Shown: piece by piece, positions 29,354 to 40,702 of the stretch
Layout of the letters: every line of letters starts with the position of its first letter
How positions within the stretch are numbered: the stretch's first letter is position 1
Source of the DNA: an uncultured Porphyromonadaceae bacterium
GTDB taxonomy: Bacteria; Bacteroidota; Bacteroidia; Bacteroidales; Muribaculaceae
DNA length: 64,000 nucleotides
Direction of reading: 5' to 3'
Assembly (NCBI GenBank): GCA_947177635.1
Contig: CAMWVQ010000006.1
Coordinates: 1 to 64,000 of the forward strand
Notes under the pieces: model-generated
Databases searched by the model: none
What the model was told of the DNA's origin: nothing
What the model saw: only the letters and a program-made list of their open reading frames with translations
Program-made: the position numbers and the translations under genes

Positions 29354-29543
29354 TGTTGTAGTTAACTAAACAAATAATATATGTGTGATGGATGTTCTGT
29401 GTCGAATCTTTCAGATGTCAGTGGGGATGAAACAAATGGAGCCGTCGCCGGATTTTCCGGCGGCAGCTCCATTCTTCTATGCAAGCTGTGAGTAAGTGTC
29501 AGATACGGGTATCGCTTGCGGGCGATATTTATAGGCGCATTGT

Positions 29544-31193
29544 TTACTTACCCTGGTGCTCGTACTTGAGCGTCATGGTAGGCTGGTCGCAGACTTCAGC
29601 GGGGCCGAAGTATTGGATGGGGCCGGGGTAAACATAAGATGTGTTGACGGCCCAGTCATCGCGCTTGGATGCATATTTGAGGAAGGGCGCGCCGTCGAGA
29701 TGCACGAGGGCTTTCTGGATAACGGGTTTCATCTTTCCGTGACGACGCTCCATGTTCATCATCATGGTGATGGGGATACCGCCGGCAATCCACTGCACTG
29801 AGGGTTTGGTCAGGTTGCGGACAGATGACATGTAGCCGGTTACTCCTGCTTTCACGAGGCATGCGGCGTTGAAACCGAGGGCGTAGCAGTAGTCGGCGTC
29901 GAAGTTGGAGGGGTCGGCGCAACGGCCTTCATAGCCGAAGAAGTGGTGGAGGGCAGAGAACTTGCCGTTGAACTTGCCTTCAGAGGCCCATTCGGCAAGA
30001 CGCTTGCCAACCATCTCGGAGAGGAGTTTCTCGGTCTCGATGAGTGAAACCTGCACATTGCCGTGGGGGTCGCGGTCGAGGCTGAGCTGACGGGCCACTC
30101 CGAGGGGAAGTGACTCATAAACGGCGGCGTTCTCGGCAGAGAGGTTCTTGATGATATATTCGCGCTGGGCGGCTGCGTCGAGTTTGGCGAACTCCTCGGC
30201 GTTCTTGGCAAGGAGGTCGTTGAGTTCGGCGATGAGGCGCTTCATTGCGGGGATGAACTCGATGAGGCCTTCGGGAACGAGGACGGTTCCGAAGTTCATG
30301 CCGGCGGCGGCACGTTTGGCCACGATGTCGGCGATGTAGTCGACTACCTGCTGGAGGCTCATGTCCTTCGCTTCAACTTCCTCGGAAATGATGCAGACGT
30401 TGGGCTGGGTCTGGAGGGCGCATTCAAGGGCGATGTGGCTTGCGGAGCGGCCCATGAGCTTAATGAAGTGCCAGTATTTCTTTGCCGAGTTGCAGTCGCG
30501 CTGGATATTTCCGATGACCTCGGAATATACCTTGGTGGCGGTGTCGAAACCGAAAGAGGTCTCGATGACGTCGTTCTTGAGGTCGCCGTCGATGGTCTTG
30601 GGGCAGCCGATTACCTGGACACCTGCGTTGATTTCCTTGTAGTATTCGGCGAGAACGGCGGCGTTGGTGTTGGAGTCGTCGCCACCGATGATCACGAGGG
30701 CTGAGATGTTGAGCTCTTTCAGGATTTCAAGACCCTTGTCGAACTGCTCTTTGGTTTCGAGCTTGGTACGACCGGAGCCGATGATGTCGAAGCCGCCGGT
30801 GTTGCGGAACTCGTCGATGATGGCGGCGGTGAGTTCCGTATACTGATGGTCCACGAAGCCGCCGGGCCCCATAAGGAAGCCGTAGAGCTTGGACTCTTTG
30901 TTGATTTTCTTGATGCCGTCGAAGAGGCCGCTGATCACGTTGTGTCCGCCGGGAGCCTGTCCGCCGGAGAGGATGACACCTACGTTAATGGGCTTGGAGG
31001 GAGCCGATGAGGAGGTTTTCTCGAATTTGAGCTCGGGGAGACCGTAAGTGTTGGGGAAGAGGTTTTTGATGTCCTCCTGGTCGGCGACCGACTGGGTGGG
31101 GTGTCCTTCAACTGCTTTAACGGGGCCGGTGAGCACGATAGGGAGCTTAGGCTGGTAAGCCGCACGGGCTTTCTGCAAAGCGCTTTTCTTCAT
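29544..31193 (-). CDS. pfp: Diphosphate--fructose-6-phosphate 1-phosphotransferase
   Basis: [74 protein letters not shown]. Confidence 0.95.
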   Translation of the reverse strand: MKKSALQKARAAYQPKLPIVLTGPVKAVEGHPTQSVADQEDIKNLFPNTYGLPELKFEKTSSSAPSKPINVGVILSGGQAPGGHNVISGLFDGIKKINKESKLYGFLMGPGGFVDHQYTELTAAIIDEFRNTGGFDIIGSGRTKLETKEQFDKGLEILKELNISALVIIGGDDSNTNAAVLAEYYKEINAGVQVIGCPKTIDGDLKNDVIETSFGFDTATKVYSEVIGNIQRDCNSAKKYWHFIKLMGRSASHIALECALQTQPNVCIISEEVEAKDMSLQQVVDYIADIVAKRAAAGMNFGTVLVPEGLIEFIPAMKRLIAELNDLLAKNAEEFAKLDAAAQREYIIKNLSAENAAVYESLPLGVARQLSLDRDPHGNVQVSLIETEKLLSEMVGKRLAEWASEGKFNGKFSALHHFFGYEGRCADPSNFDADYCYALGFNAACLVKAGVTGYMSSVRNLTKPSVQWIAGGIPITMMMNMERRHGKMKPVIQKALVHLDGAPFLKYASKRDDWAVNTSYVYPGPIQYFGPAEVCDQPTMTLKYEHQGK

Positions 31194-31275
31194 TATTATA
31201 GGTATATCTGTTGGGTTATTGTATTCTACAATACAAAGTTACAAAATAATATGCAATCCAAGCTGTTAAAAGATG

Positions 31276-32571
31276 CTAACCGGGCTTGCCGCCGGCAAGA
31301 GCGGTCACACAAGGGGCCGACTGCAGGTATCGGGCGGCTGTTTCCCTGATTTTTCCAGGGGTCATTGACAATGCTTCCGAGAACTGGACGGCATATGCGT
31401 CAGGCGTGAGATTCAGGGATTCGGCCTGCTCCCTGAAGCTTGAAATGGAGAATGGGGAGTCAAGTATTCCCGCGAGGTTTGAGATGAGGATGTTTCGCAC
31501 GGTCTCGACCTCCTCCGGCTCCATATCTTCATTTGCCATACGGGAGATTTCCCGGTTGACTTCTTTCACGACTGCCTCGGTGTAGCGGTTGTCGCATTCG
31601 CAGCTTATCACGATGTTTGTTCCCTCAAGAGTCGGCACAAGGCTTGCCCCGATGCCGTAGGTGTAACCTTTGTCTTCGCGGATATTGGCCATCAGGCGGC
31701 TGCCGAAATATCCCCCGAGGGCCACCACCGTGAAGCGCAGCGCCTCGTAGTCGGGATGATGTCGTTCGATTGTGGGTATCTGTATCCTGATGCCTGTCTG
31801 CAAGGACTCAGGCATCTCTTTGCGGCAGGTTTGACTGGATTTGAAATCGGGCACTGACAATATGTTGCGGCGGATTCGTCCAGTGGCAGATTCTTCGAAA
31901 GGTATCGAATAGAGCGCTTCCTCAAGTATTTGTTCAATCTCGGGAGTTATTTTCCCGGAAAGGAATACGGCGGGTTTGTTGGCGAGGAGTATCCCGGAAT
32001 GCAGTCTGACGAGATCTTCGCGTGTGACGGCGAGGATGTCGTCAGGGGTGACCATTGATGCCAACGGATGCCCGGGGCCGTATAATGCTTCCCGGGCCAG
32101 GAGGGTGGCCTGGTATGACGGCTTCCGTGTGGCGAGTTCTTTCTCGGCGGCATTCTTTTTCTTGAGGGCCTCAAGCGTTTCTTCGGGGAAATCAGGAGAG
32201 GATATTATTTTGCTGACGAGGGGGAAGACTTCCGGGGCTGTATGGTTTAGCGAGTGCAGGGTCAGAAGCGTGGAATGCTGGGATGGGAAGACCTTGAACC
32301 ATGCTCCATTTGATTCGAGTATGTCTGACACATCTTTGCCTGTAATCCCGTCGCAACCTTCTGTGAGCATATTTGCCGTGAGGCTATACGCGGCCGGTGA
32401 TCCTGAGTCAATCAGCCCGGCAGGCCAAATCACTGAAAGCCTGGTGACGGCTTCTTCGCCGGAATTCAAAGTCAGCAATCGTATGCCATTCTGTAGTTTC
32501 CTTTCGTTGAAACCGGGAAGTGAAAGAATCGGGAACCCCGATATGGGAGGTGCGGTCAAACGGTCAAGCAT
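31276..32571 (-). CDS. M16-family (insulinase-like) protein, apparently lacking the HxxEH zinc motif
   Basis: M16 fold signatures GGYFGSRLMANIREDKGYTYGIGA; N-terminal helix reads SLTANMLTEG instead of HxxEH. Confidence 0.85.
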   Translation of the reverse strand: MLDRLTAPPISGFPILSLPGFNERKLQNGIRLLTLNSGEEAVTRLSVIWPAGLIDSGSPAAYSLTANMLTEGCDGITGKDVSDILESNGAWFKVFPSQHSTLLTLHSLNHTAPEVFPLVSKIISSPDFPEETLEALKKKNAAEKELATRKPSYQATLLAREALYGPGHPLASMVTPDDILAVTREDLVRLHSGILLANKPAVFLSGKITPEIEQILEEALYSIPFEESATGRIRRNILSVPDFKSSQTCRKEMPESLQTGIRIQIPTIERHHPDYEALRFTVVALGGYFGSRLMANIREDKGYTYGIGASLVPTLEGTNIVISCECDNRYTEAVVKEVNREISRMANEDMEPEEVETVRNILISNLAGILDSPFSISSFREQAESLNLTPDAYAVQFSEALSMTPGKIRETAARYLQSAPCVTALAGGKPG

Positions 32572-32581
32572 CTGTGTTGTT

Positions 32582-33334
32582 TCAGTTAATGTTGGTGAGC
32601 AAAGCCTTGGCGGCTTCGAGGTCGGCCGGGGTGTCGATTCCGATGGTCTGCCTGTCGGTGATGCCCACCTTTATGGTGTAGCCGTTTTGCAGCCATCTGA
32701 GTTGTTCGAGAGATTCGGCCTTTTCGAGAGGAGACTGGGGAAGGCGGGTGACTTCCCTCAGAATCTTGATACGGAAGGCATACATGCCGATATGGGTGAA
32801 GTAATCGGCATTGGCAGGCCATTCTTCCCGGTCGAATCCGCGCAGGTATGGAATGACCGACCTGCTGAACATCAGTGCGTTGCTGTGTGAATCCATCACG
32901 ACCTTAGGCTTGTTGGGATTTTCAAGGCCGCTGTAAGAGCCGTCGTGGGGATAGGGGAGGGCCAATGTGGCAATGTCGGTCGAAGGGTCGTCGAAGCAGT
33001 CCATTATCTGCCTTATCTGGACCGGGTCGACAAATGGCTCGTCACCCTGTATGTTGATGACCACGTCGGCGTCGCTGCCAAGGTTGTCGTAAGCTTCCAG
33101 GCAACGGTCTGTCCCGCTGCGGTGGTCAGGGGATGTCATCACTGCTTTTGCCCCGAAAGATATGACAGTGTCAAATATGCGGCGGTCATCTGTTGCGACG
33201 GCGAAGTCGTCAAGCACCGATGAAACGCGGTCGCAGACATGCTGTATCACAGGCTTGCCGCCGAGGTCGGCCAAAGGTTTCCCCTCGAAACGGGTCGAGG
33301 CATAACGCGCGGGTATTATTCCTATGAATTTCAT
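32582..33334 (-). CDS. kdsB: 3-deoxy-manno-octulosonate cytidylyltransferase
   Basis: MKFIGIIPARYASTRFEGKPLADLGGKPVIQHVCDR; NIQGDEPFV. Confidence 0.95.
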   Translation of the reverse strand: MKFIGIIPARYASTRFEGKPLADLGGKPVIQHVCDRVSSVLDDFAVATDDRRIFDTVISFGAKAVMTSPDHRSGTDRCLEAYDNLGSDADVVINIQGDEPFVDPVQIRQIMDCFDDPSTDIATLALPYPHDGSYSGLENPNKPKVVMDSHSNALMFSRSVIPYLRGFDREEWPANADYFTHIGMYAFRIKILREVTRLPQSPLEKAESLEQLRWLQNGYTIKVGITDRQTIGIDTPADLEAAKALLTNIN

Positions 33335-33360
33335 ATATGAAGATGGCTTTGCCGGTTTTC

Positions 33361-33975
33361 TCATTGTAATGTCTCCAATGCCAGGCGGATGAACGCCGAG
33401 GGGTCAGGGGCGTCTGTGATCGCGCCTGAAATCTCGATGCCTTCGATGCCGGTGGCGATTACCGAGGGGTAAAGCGCGACAGGTATGTCGCCGGAGGCAA
33501 CCGGATGAATTTCAGAATGAACCTTCCTCAGGGCTTCGACAAACCGGGCATAGAAATCGACCTGGTTTTCGCCGTCGGGGCACTCTGCGACCAGGTAGTC
33601 GACATCCAGGGCCGCCAGATCTTCAAGCTGTGTTGCGTCTTGGCAGCTTAAGCCGATGATGGCATGCGGGCCGAGTTTCTCACGGGCTGCAATCACGCTG
33701 CCCCGAGTCCATTCTGTCAGATGGAGACCGTGGACACGAAGCCTGTCAACCAGCTCTATGTTGTTGTCAAGCACGAGTATGGCGTCATTCTCCTGACAGA
33801 GGGGAATTAGTTTCTCTGCCGCCTCGTCTGCCGGTGTGCCTGTGACGCGTATCCAACGGCACCCAGCCTGCAGGGCGAGCTCGACTTGCTCCGCGACGGA
33901 ATGGCGGATTGAATCATCAGTGGCGAACTGCAACATTATTGTTATGGGGTTGATTTTTATGTTATGCGGGCGCAA
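33361..33975 (-). CDS. Thiamine phosphate synthase-like protein
   Basis: ThiE/TenI TIM-barrel features: ALQAGCRWIRVTG, VHGLHLTEW, IIGLSCQD; divergent. Confidence 0.7.
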   Translation of the reverse strand: MRPHNIKINPITIMLQFATDDSIRHSVAEQVELALQAGCRWIRVTGTPADEAAEKLIPLCQENDAILVLDNNIELVDRLRVHGLHLTEWTRGSVIAAREKLGPHAIIGLSCQDATQLEDLAALDVDYLVAECPDGENQVDFYARFVEALRKVHSEIHPVASGDIPVALYPSVIATGIEGIEISGAITDAPDPSAFIRLALETLQ

Positions 33976-34056
33976 ATTTCGAAATAAATCCCGAAACCTG
34001 CAAGCGGAATGAAAAAAACTGCGTATATTTGCATCCTAAAATTTACTTGTTCCATT

Positions 34057-35769
34057 ATGGCTGAAAAAATCGAAGCAGAAATGCCCGAAGAAGCAAAAGG
34101 GCTGAGTTTTGTAGAACAGATGATTGTCGATGACCTCAAGGAGGGGAAGAACGGAGGCAGGCTCCAGACCCGTTTCCCGCCCGAACCCAACGGTTATCTG
34201 CATATCGGTCACGCGAAAGCCATCTGTATGGACTTCGGAGCCGCCGAGAAATTCGGCGGGAAATGCTTCCTGCGCTTTGATGACACGAATCCTATCAAGG
34301 AGGACACCGAATATGTCGATGCGATTCGCGATGATATCCACTGGCTTGGATTTGAATGGGGAGAGAACGAACGCTACGCGTCGGATTACTTCCCCCAGCT
34401 CTATGATCTTGCCGTGAGGATGATCAAGGAGGGAAAAGCTTATGTCGATGACCAGACTTCCGAGGAAATCGCAGCCCAGAAAGGAACACCCACCACTCCG
34501 GGTACGGCAAGCCCATATCGCGACCGTTCGGTAGAGGAGAACCTCGACCTGTTCGAGCGTATGAACAAGGGTGAGTTTGAGGAAGGCGCGCGCGTGTTGA
34601 GAGCCAAAATCGATATGGCGTCATCCAACATGCACTTCCGCGACCCCATCATGTACCGAATCATCAAGACCCCCCATCACCGCACCGGCACACAGTGGAA
34701 GGTCTATCCGATGTATGATTTCGCACACGGCCAGAGTGACTTCTTCGAAGGTGTGACCCATTCGATCTGCACCCTCGAGTTTGTGCCTCACCGTCCGTTG
34801 TATGACTATTTCGTAGACTTCCTGACCGACGGTTCATACAGACCCCGTCAGATTGAGTTCAACCGACTCAACCTCACTTATACCGTGATGAGCAAGCGAA
34901 AGCTGCTCCAGCTCGTGAAGGAGGGACTCGTTGCGGGATGGGATGACCCCCGTATGCCGACAATCTCCGGTATGCGCCGCCGAGGTTTCACACCGAAGGC
35001 CGTCAGGAACTTCATAGACCGCATCGGTTACACCAAAATCGAGGAGGCGATGATTTCTGTTTCGTTGCTCGAACATGCGGTGCGTGAAGACCTGAACGCT
35101 ATCGCGACCCGTGCGATGGCAGTCATGAATCCAGTAAAGGTCGTGATTACAAACTATCCGGAAGGTCAGACCGAGATGGTGGAGATGGAGAACAATCCCG
35201 AGGACGCTTCGGCCGGAACCCACTCGATGCCTTTCTCGCGTGAGATTTTCATTGAGGCTGATGACTTTATGGAGAATCCTCCCAAGAAGTTCTTCCGCCT
35301 CGCTCCCGGCGGGGAGGTGCGCCTGAAGGGCGCGTACATCATAAAGTGTACGGATGTCGTAAAAGACGCAGACGGCAATATCCAGGAAATCCATTGCACC
35401 TATGACCCCGAAAGCCGCAGCGGTATGGCCGGTGCCTCAAGGAAAGTCAAGGGAACGCTCCACTGGGTTTCTGCGGCTCACGCCGTGGACGCCACCGCCC
35501 GCATCTACGACCGACTGTTCAATGTTGAGAATCCCTCGGCAGAAGAGGGTGACTTCCGTGACCTGCTGAATCCTGATTCGCTCAAGGTAGTCGAAGGTGT
35601 CAAGGTGGAGCCGTTCATCGCCGAGAATGCCCGTCCCGGAGAGAAATTCCAGTTCCAGCGCATCGGTTACTTTACCCCTGATGTGGACTCAACTCCCGGC
35701 AAGCTGATTTTCAACCGCACCATCGCGCTGAAAGACAGCTGGGAGAAGGCTCAGAAGAAGAATGTATAA
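34057..35769 (+). CDS. glnS: Glutaminyl-tRNA synthetase
   Basis: [41 protein letters not shown]. Confidence 0.97.
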   Translation: MAEKIEAEMPEEAKGLSFVEQMIVDDLKEGKNGGRLQTRFPPEPNGYLHIGHAKAICMDFGAAEKFGGKCFLRFDDTNPIKEDTEYVDAIRDDIHWLGFEWGENERYASDYFPQLYDLAVRMIKEGKAYVDDQTSEEIAAQKGTPTTPGTASPYRDRSVEENLDLFERMNKGEFEEGARVLRAKIDMASSNMHFRDPIMYRIIKTPHHRTGTQWKVYPMYDFAHGQSDFFEGVTHSICTLEFVPHRPLYDYFVDFLTDGSYRPRQIEFNRLNLTYTVMSKRKLLQLVKEGLVAGWDDPRMPTISGMRRRGFTPKAVRNFIDRIGYTKIEEAMISVSLLEHAVREDLNAIATRAMAVMNPVKVVITNYPEGQTEMVEMENNPEDASAGTHSMPFSREIFIEADDFMENPPKKFFRLAPGGEVRLKGAYIIKCTDVVKDADGNIQEIHCTYDPESRSGMAGASRKVKGTLHWVSAAHAVDATARIYDRLFNVENPSAEEGDFRDLLNPDSLKVVEGVKVEPFIAENARPGEKFQFQRIGYFTPDVDSTPGKLIFNRTIALKDSWEKAQKKNV

Positions 35770-37237
35770 CGACGACGAATCCAGAAAATCAGACGAAGAA
35801 TACATGCGCTCGCTCTATGACCGCTTCCGTCAGGAGGTGGAGAGCGGCGCGCTTATCGATTATTACGAAATCAACGAGTTGCTCGACATCTATGACTACG
35901 CGCAGGATGAGGGTGACGCGATGGTGCAGATGTTCGTGTTCCTGACGGTCTCGCGTCTGTATCCCGAGAACCGTGATTTCGATGAGCGTTTGGCGTTTTT
36001 CCTTTCGTATGTCTCTCAGGACGCGGCCAACGACATGGCTTCGCGAAAGGGACGCAGGGAAACCGCCTTGTGGGATGTCTTGCAGATGGGGGTGAAGTGT
36101 TACCCGGCGGGGGATGCGGCTCCTTATCTTGAGGAGATTTTCCGCAAGTATGATTCACTCGACTGCGAATCTGTATTGAAAATAATAGATTTGTTGCGAG
36201 AAATCGACCAGCGCGATTTGATTGTCAAGTACTACCCCGAAATCAGCCGCAGGGCTGAAGACCCGAGGGGATTTGCTTTTGAGGCGGCTGAGACGCTGAA
36301 AGAGGGGGGCGTTTTCCAGGAGGATGCCAGGCGCATCGCCGAGGAACTGACCCGTATGGAGCCGTTCAACATTGAGGCGTGGCTGCTGTTGGCGCGCATT
36401 GAGTTCGGGCTTGAGCATTCAGATGACGCGTTGGCCGCTGTCGATTATGCGTTGGCTATCGACCCGGAGCATTTCAATGCGAGGCTTACCCGGGGGGTGA
36501 TCATGGTGGTCATCCCCGAGAAGCGGAATGAGGCGATAGAAGTGCTTACTGACATACTTGCCTCAGACCCTCTGAATAATTTCGCGCTCGAAGGACTTGC
36601 GGAGGCGTATGCGAGGGAAAACCGCATAAAGGAAGCCTGCGATGTCTATGCCACGATGCTGAGCCACGATGTCGTGACCGCCGGGGCTGTCAATCCTCTT
36701 TCGGTCATACTCGAGCTTGAGCCAGACAACCTTGAGGATTATCTGCAACTCGCCATAGACAAAGGGAAAACCGACGCGAAGGATTGGCGGATGATAGCTT
36801 TGGGGCTTCTCGAGAAGGAGAAGTTTCAGGCAGTCGCCAAGGCGCTTGATTTTTACCACCGCAAAATCGGTATCACCACTTGGGTGGATTTCTATCTCCA
36901 CGCGCTTTATGACGCACGGATGTTCGAGCGTTACGCGGAGGTTTTCGAGGATGTGTCGGGTGATATGTCTTGCCCGGCATCCAGGCCCGGCTTTTTTTCG
37001 ATGACCGACTATATCCTGCTGGCGTCGGTGTATTTGCGCCTGGGCAGGAAAGATGAGGCTGCCGCGCTGAGCGATGCGATAGAGAAGGCAAAGGAGGAGT
37101 GTCGTTCGGTCGACGACCATTTCAGGTGGAGAGGCATAAGGTTCACCGCCCGACTCATCCACACACTCGCCACTACTGATAATCTGCCGGTGAATCTTGA
37201 GGATTTTGATCCGCTGACGGTCGATTTCCTCTCCTGA
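35762..37237 (+). CDS. Tetratricopeptide-repeat protein
   Basis: Repeated helical TPR-like segments ([42 protein letters not shown]); overlaps glnS stop. Confidence 0.8.
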   Translation: MYNDDESRKSDEEYMRSLYDRFRQEVESGALIDYYEINELLDIYDYAQDEGDAMVQMFVFLTVSRLYPENRDFDERLAFFLSYVSQDAANDMASRKGRRETALWDVLQMGVKCYPAGDAAPYLEEIFRKYDSLDCESVLKIIDLLREIDQRDLIVKYYPEISRRAEDPRGFAFEAAETLKEGGVFQEDARRIAEELTRMEPFNIEAWLLLARIEFGLEHSDDALAAVDYALAIDPEHFNARLTRGVIMVVIPEKRNEAIEVLTDILASDPLNNFALEGLAEAYARENRIKEACDVYATMLSHDVVTAGAVNPLSVILELEPDNLEDYLQLAIDKGKTDAKDWRMIALGLLEKEKFQAVAKALDFYHRKIGITTWVDFYLHALYDARMFERYAEVFEDVSGDMSCPASRPGFFSMTDYILLASVYLRLGRKDEAAALSDAIEKAKEECRSVDDHFRWRGIRFTARLIHTLATTDNLPVNLEDFDPLTVDFLS

Positions 37238-37238
37238 A

Positions 37239-37270
37239 TTTCGCGATGTGGTGTTTTTTCATTAACTTTG
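37239..37270 (+). promoter_or_regulatory. Promoter for the cobalamin locus
   Basis: TTTC-N20-TAACTTTG just after the TPR stop codon. Confidence 0.6.
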
Positions 37271-37275
37271 TGTTT

Positions 37276-37450
37276 GAAACGGAACAGGGAACCCCGTGAG
37301 ATTCGGGGACAGTACCCGCTGCTGTGAGTCCTATGCCGGTTGGCATGATGGTCTTTCGTAGGGTGCCATTGGAGAAGTTGTTTCTCCGAGAAGGCGCGAG
37401 AGACCGGGACAAGTCAGAAGACCTCCCGTTTCGGCAATTGTGACAAGCCT
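37276..37450 (+). promoter_or_regulatory. Cobalamin riboswitch
   Basis: GGGAAccCcGTGAGATTCgGGGACAGTaCCCGCTGCTGTGAGTCC...GCCggttGGC...GAGACCGGGACAAGTCAGAAGACCT signature, directly upstream of TonB receptor. Confidence 0.9.
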
Positions 37451-37458
37451 ACGGGATT

Positions 37459-39519
37459 ATGGGTAAATTTAACCAAAGGGGCCACGCGGCCGATTTCATA
37501 TCTCAGATAGTGGATACACGACTTTTTCGCGTCGTGGCCTTGCAGGCCGCGATGCTGATTCCATTGTCTCTTTTCCCGGGGGAGCCGGTGGAGGAGATCG
37601 ACACAGTGTTGCATCTGCAGGAGGTGATGGTCACGGCCCGTCGTCCGGCTGATGACATAATTCCTGCCCAGACATTGTCGGGTGAGCAGCTCAAAAAACT
37701 CAACTCGAACAGCGTTGCTGACGCTCTCCGGTATTTTTCGGGAGTGCAGGTCAAAGATTACGGCGGTGTCGGCGGCATAAAGACGGTAAACATCCGGTCG
37801 ATGGGCACCAACCATACCGGAGTTGTCTATGATGGCGTGGAGCTTGGAAACGCACAGAACGGCCAGATTGATCTCGGGCAGTTCTCCCTCGACAATATGG
37901 AGGAAATCTCGCTGTACAATGGCCAGAAAAGCCGTATATTACAGCCGGCTAAAGATTTCGGTGCGGCGGGCACCATACATATGCGTACCCGCGCGCCGCG
38001 ATTCGATGAGGATGAAACCTACCATGCCCGCGCAACTGTAAGGTTCGGCTCGTTTGATCTGATCAACCCCTCGGCCCTTGTCGAGCTGAAGCTTTCCGAC
38101 AGGGTCAACGCCCAGTTGAGTGCCGAATGGGTGAACTCCAGCGGAAAATACAGATTCCGTTACCGGCGAGTGAACCCGGCTGGAGAGCTTGCTTATGACA
38201 CGACCGCCGTGAGGCAGAATGGCGACATAAACGCCACGCGCCTTGAACTGAATCTCAATGGAACGCTTGCGCGTGGCTCCTGGCATTTCAAGGCTTACAA
38301 TTACAATTCCGAAAGGGGGATACCTGGCGCGATAGTCAATAATGTGTGGCGTCGCGGCGAGAGGGTGTGGGACACGAATTCTTTCGTGCAGGGGCGATAT
38401 ACGGCTCATTTCGGACGATGGACGATGCTCAACAATGTAAAGTATGCGTTTTACCGCACCCACTATGTCAATGATGACGACAATCAGCTGAAAATAGACA
38501 ACCTTTACAAGCAGAAAGAGTTGTATGTGTCGACGGCTCACGAGTTCGGAATTACGGAATGGTGGGAGGCTTCAGCGAGCTATGATTTTATGTGGAACGC
38601 ACTGGTCGCGGACATGTATGGATTTGCCAGGCCTGACAGAATCAGCAATTACCTATCGGTTGCCACGTCGATGGACTTCGGACGTCTGAGAATGCAGGGG
38701 AGTCTGTTGGGGACATTTATCCACGACTCTGTGGACGGCCAGCAGGCTCCGGATGACCAGAAGGTGTTGACACCGGCATTTTTCGCGACTTTCAATCCGC
38801 TGCGCAGCCGAGAATTCTCCTTAAGGTTCTTCTACAAGAAATCTTTCAGGATGCCGACCTTCAATGACCTTTATTATGCCGATATGGGTAACTCTAAGCT
38901 GACCCCCGAACGGGTGACCCAATACAATTTCGGCCTGGTCTATGACCACTCTTCCCATGGAGTCATTTCTGCGGTCAAGATGACAGCTGACATATATTAC
39001 AATAAGGTCAAGGACAAAATTGTCGCATACCCTAAGGGACAACAGTTCAGATGGACGATGCTCAACCTTGGGCTGGTGGATATAAAGGGCGTTGATGTCA
39101 GCGGGTTGATTACGGTAAATCCTCTACCGAAGCTGTTTGTGACGGCCCGTCTGCAATATACCTTCCAGCGGGCGATAGATGTCACCAATCCGGCAGACAA
39201 CTATTACCGCGACCAGATTCCGTACATTCCCCGTCATTCGGGATCGGCTGTCATCAATGCCCAGTGGCGCGGATGGGGGCTGAATTACTCCTGGATTTAT
39301 GTGGGGGAAAGGTATAACCAGCAGGAAAACATATTGTACAATCATATGCAGCCCTGGTACACAAGCGATCTTTCGGTAAGCAAGGATTTCCGACTGGGGC
39401 GTGTCTCGCTGCGCGGACTCCTTGAGGTCAACAACCTGCTCAGCCAGGATTATGACGTCATCCTCAATTATCCGATGCCGAAACGCAATTACAGGGTTAC
39501 ATTAACCGTTGAAATATAA
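37459..39519 (+). CDS. btuB: TonB-dependent cobalamin/corrinoid receptor (BtuB-like)
   Basis: Plug domain VADALRYFSGVQVKDYGGVGGIKTVNIRSMGTNHTGVVYDGVELGNAQNGQIDLGQ; follows cobalamin riboswitch; N-terminus uncertain. Confidence 0.88.
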   Translation: MGKFNQRGHAADFISQIVDTRLFRVVALQAAMLIPLSLFPGEPVEEIDTVLHLQEVMVTARRPADDIIPAQTLSGEQLKKLNSNSVADALRYFSGVQVKDYGGVGGIKTVNIRSMGTNHTGVVYDGVELGNAQNGQIDLGQFSLDNMEEISLYNGQKSRILQPAKDFGAAGTIHMRTRAPRFDEDETYHARATVRFGSFDLINPSALVELKLSDRVNAQLSAEWVNSSGKYRFRYRRVNPAGELAYDTTAVRQNGDINATRLELNLNGTLARGSWHFKAYNYNSERGIPGAIVNNVWRRGERVWDTNSFVQGRYTAHFGRWTMLNNVKYAFYRTHYVNDDDNQLKIDNLYKQKELYVSTAHEFGITEWWEASASYDFMWNALVADMYGFARPDRISNYLSVATSMDFGRLRMQGSLLGTFIHDSVDGQQAPDDQKVLTPAFFATFNPLRSREFSLRFFYKKSFRMPTFNDLYYADMGNSKLTPERVTQYNFGLVYDHSSHGVISAVKMTADIYYNKVKDKIVAYPKGQQFRWTMLNLGLVDIKGVDVSGLITVNPLPKLFVTARLQYTFQRAIDVTNPADNYYRDQIPYIPRHSGSAVINAQWRGWGLNYSWIYVGERYNQQENILYNHMQPWYTSDLSVSKDFRLGRVSLRGLLEVNNLLSQDYDVILNYPMPKRNYRVTLTVEI

Positions 39520-40679
39520 TGACCAAGATTCAAAAGAACATATTTGTTTATTTTCTGCCACTCCTGTCGTGTGTCACGGGCTGCCGTGAAAATGAGCTCG
39601 TGGTGCCGACGGAGTATGAAGTCATCCCGGAGGTTCCTTCGGCCGACTCAGCCATACAGGGTTTCTATCTTGTGAATGAAGGGAACATGGGCTCGAACAA
39701 ATGCAGCCTCGACTATTTCGATTATTCAACAGGGATATATTCCCGCAACATATATGCCGAGCGTAATCCGAATGTGGTGAAAGAGCTGGGCGATGTCGGC
39801 AATGATATCGGCGTGTATGGCTCAAAGCTGTATGTGGTGGTCAACTGTTCACACAAGGTTGAGGTGGTTGACAGCCACAGCGGGGTGAGGATTGGTCAGG
39901 TTGACATTCCCAATTGCCGTTACGTTAGGTTCCACCGAGGAAAAGCGTATGTCAGCAGCTATGTCGGGCCTGTGCAGGTAGGCGTCGACACTCCCAAGGG
40001 GGCCATATATGAAGTCGACACTCTTTCACTCGCCGTTACCGCTAAAGTAACGGTCGGTTATCAGCCGGAGGAGATGGAGATTGTCGGCGATTACATGTAT
40101 GTGGCCAACTCCGGAGGCTACCGAGCTCCGCAATATGACAATACCGTTTCGGTGATTCAGATGAGCGACTTCAAGCAGGTACAGCAGATTCCGGTTGACA
40201 TAAACCTCCACCGCGTGAAGAAAGACCGCTATGACAAACTGTGGATAAATTCCCGTGGGGATAACCAGAGCCGTCCGTCGTGTCTGTATGTGCTTTCCCG
40301 CAAATCGGGGGAGAGCCGTCTGTCAATGGAGAGGAAGCTCGACATCCGTTGCTCCAATATGGCGATAAAGGGGGATTCCCTTTATTATTTTGCGACAGGG
40401 TGGAACGCGTCTGCAGCTGAGAACGAGGTTTCCTACGGCATAATCGATGTCCGTTCGCAGGAGGTGGTGTCGGAGAGTTTCATCACCGATGGCACGGACC
40501 GGGAAATCACTGTGCCTTATGGTATCGCGGTACATCCCGAGAATGGCGACATCTTTGTCACAGACGCCAAGAATTATGTGTCGTCCGGCACGCTGTATTG
40601 TTTCGACCGCCACGGCCGTAAGAAGTGGAGTGTGCGCACAGGTGATATCCCGTCACAGATATGCTTTTTGCCGAAATAG
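39519..40679 (+). CDS. YncE-like beta-propeller surface lipoprotein, BtuG candidate
   Basis: Lipobox LLSCVTGC; repeated propeller blades (GSKLYVVVNCSHKVEVVDSHSGVRIGQV; VGDYMYVANSGGYRAPQYDNTVSVIQ); operonic with BtuB-like. Confidence 0.8.
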   Translation: MTKIQKNIFVYFLPLLSCVTGCRENELVVPTEYEVIPEVPSADSAIQGFYLVNEGNMGSNKCSLDYFDYSTGIYSRNIYAERNPNVVKELGDVGNDIGVYGSKLYVVVNCSHKVEVVDSHSGVRIGQVDIPNCRYVRFHRGKAYVSSYVGPVQVGVDTPKGAIYEVDTLSLAVTAKVTVGYQPEEMEIVGDYMYVANSGGYRAPQYDNTVSVIQMSDFKQVQQIPVDINLHRVKKDRYDKLWINSRGDNQSRPSCLYVLSRKSGESRLSMERKLDIRCSNMAIKGDSLYYFATGWNASAAENEVSYGIIDVRSQEVVSESFITDGTDREITVPYGIAVHPENGDIFVTDAKNYVSSGTLYCFDRHGRKKWSVRTGDIPSQICFLPK

Positions 40680-40702
40680 CGAGTTAACTGATAAAATGAC
40701 GT

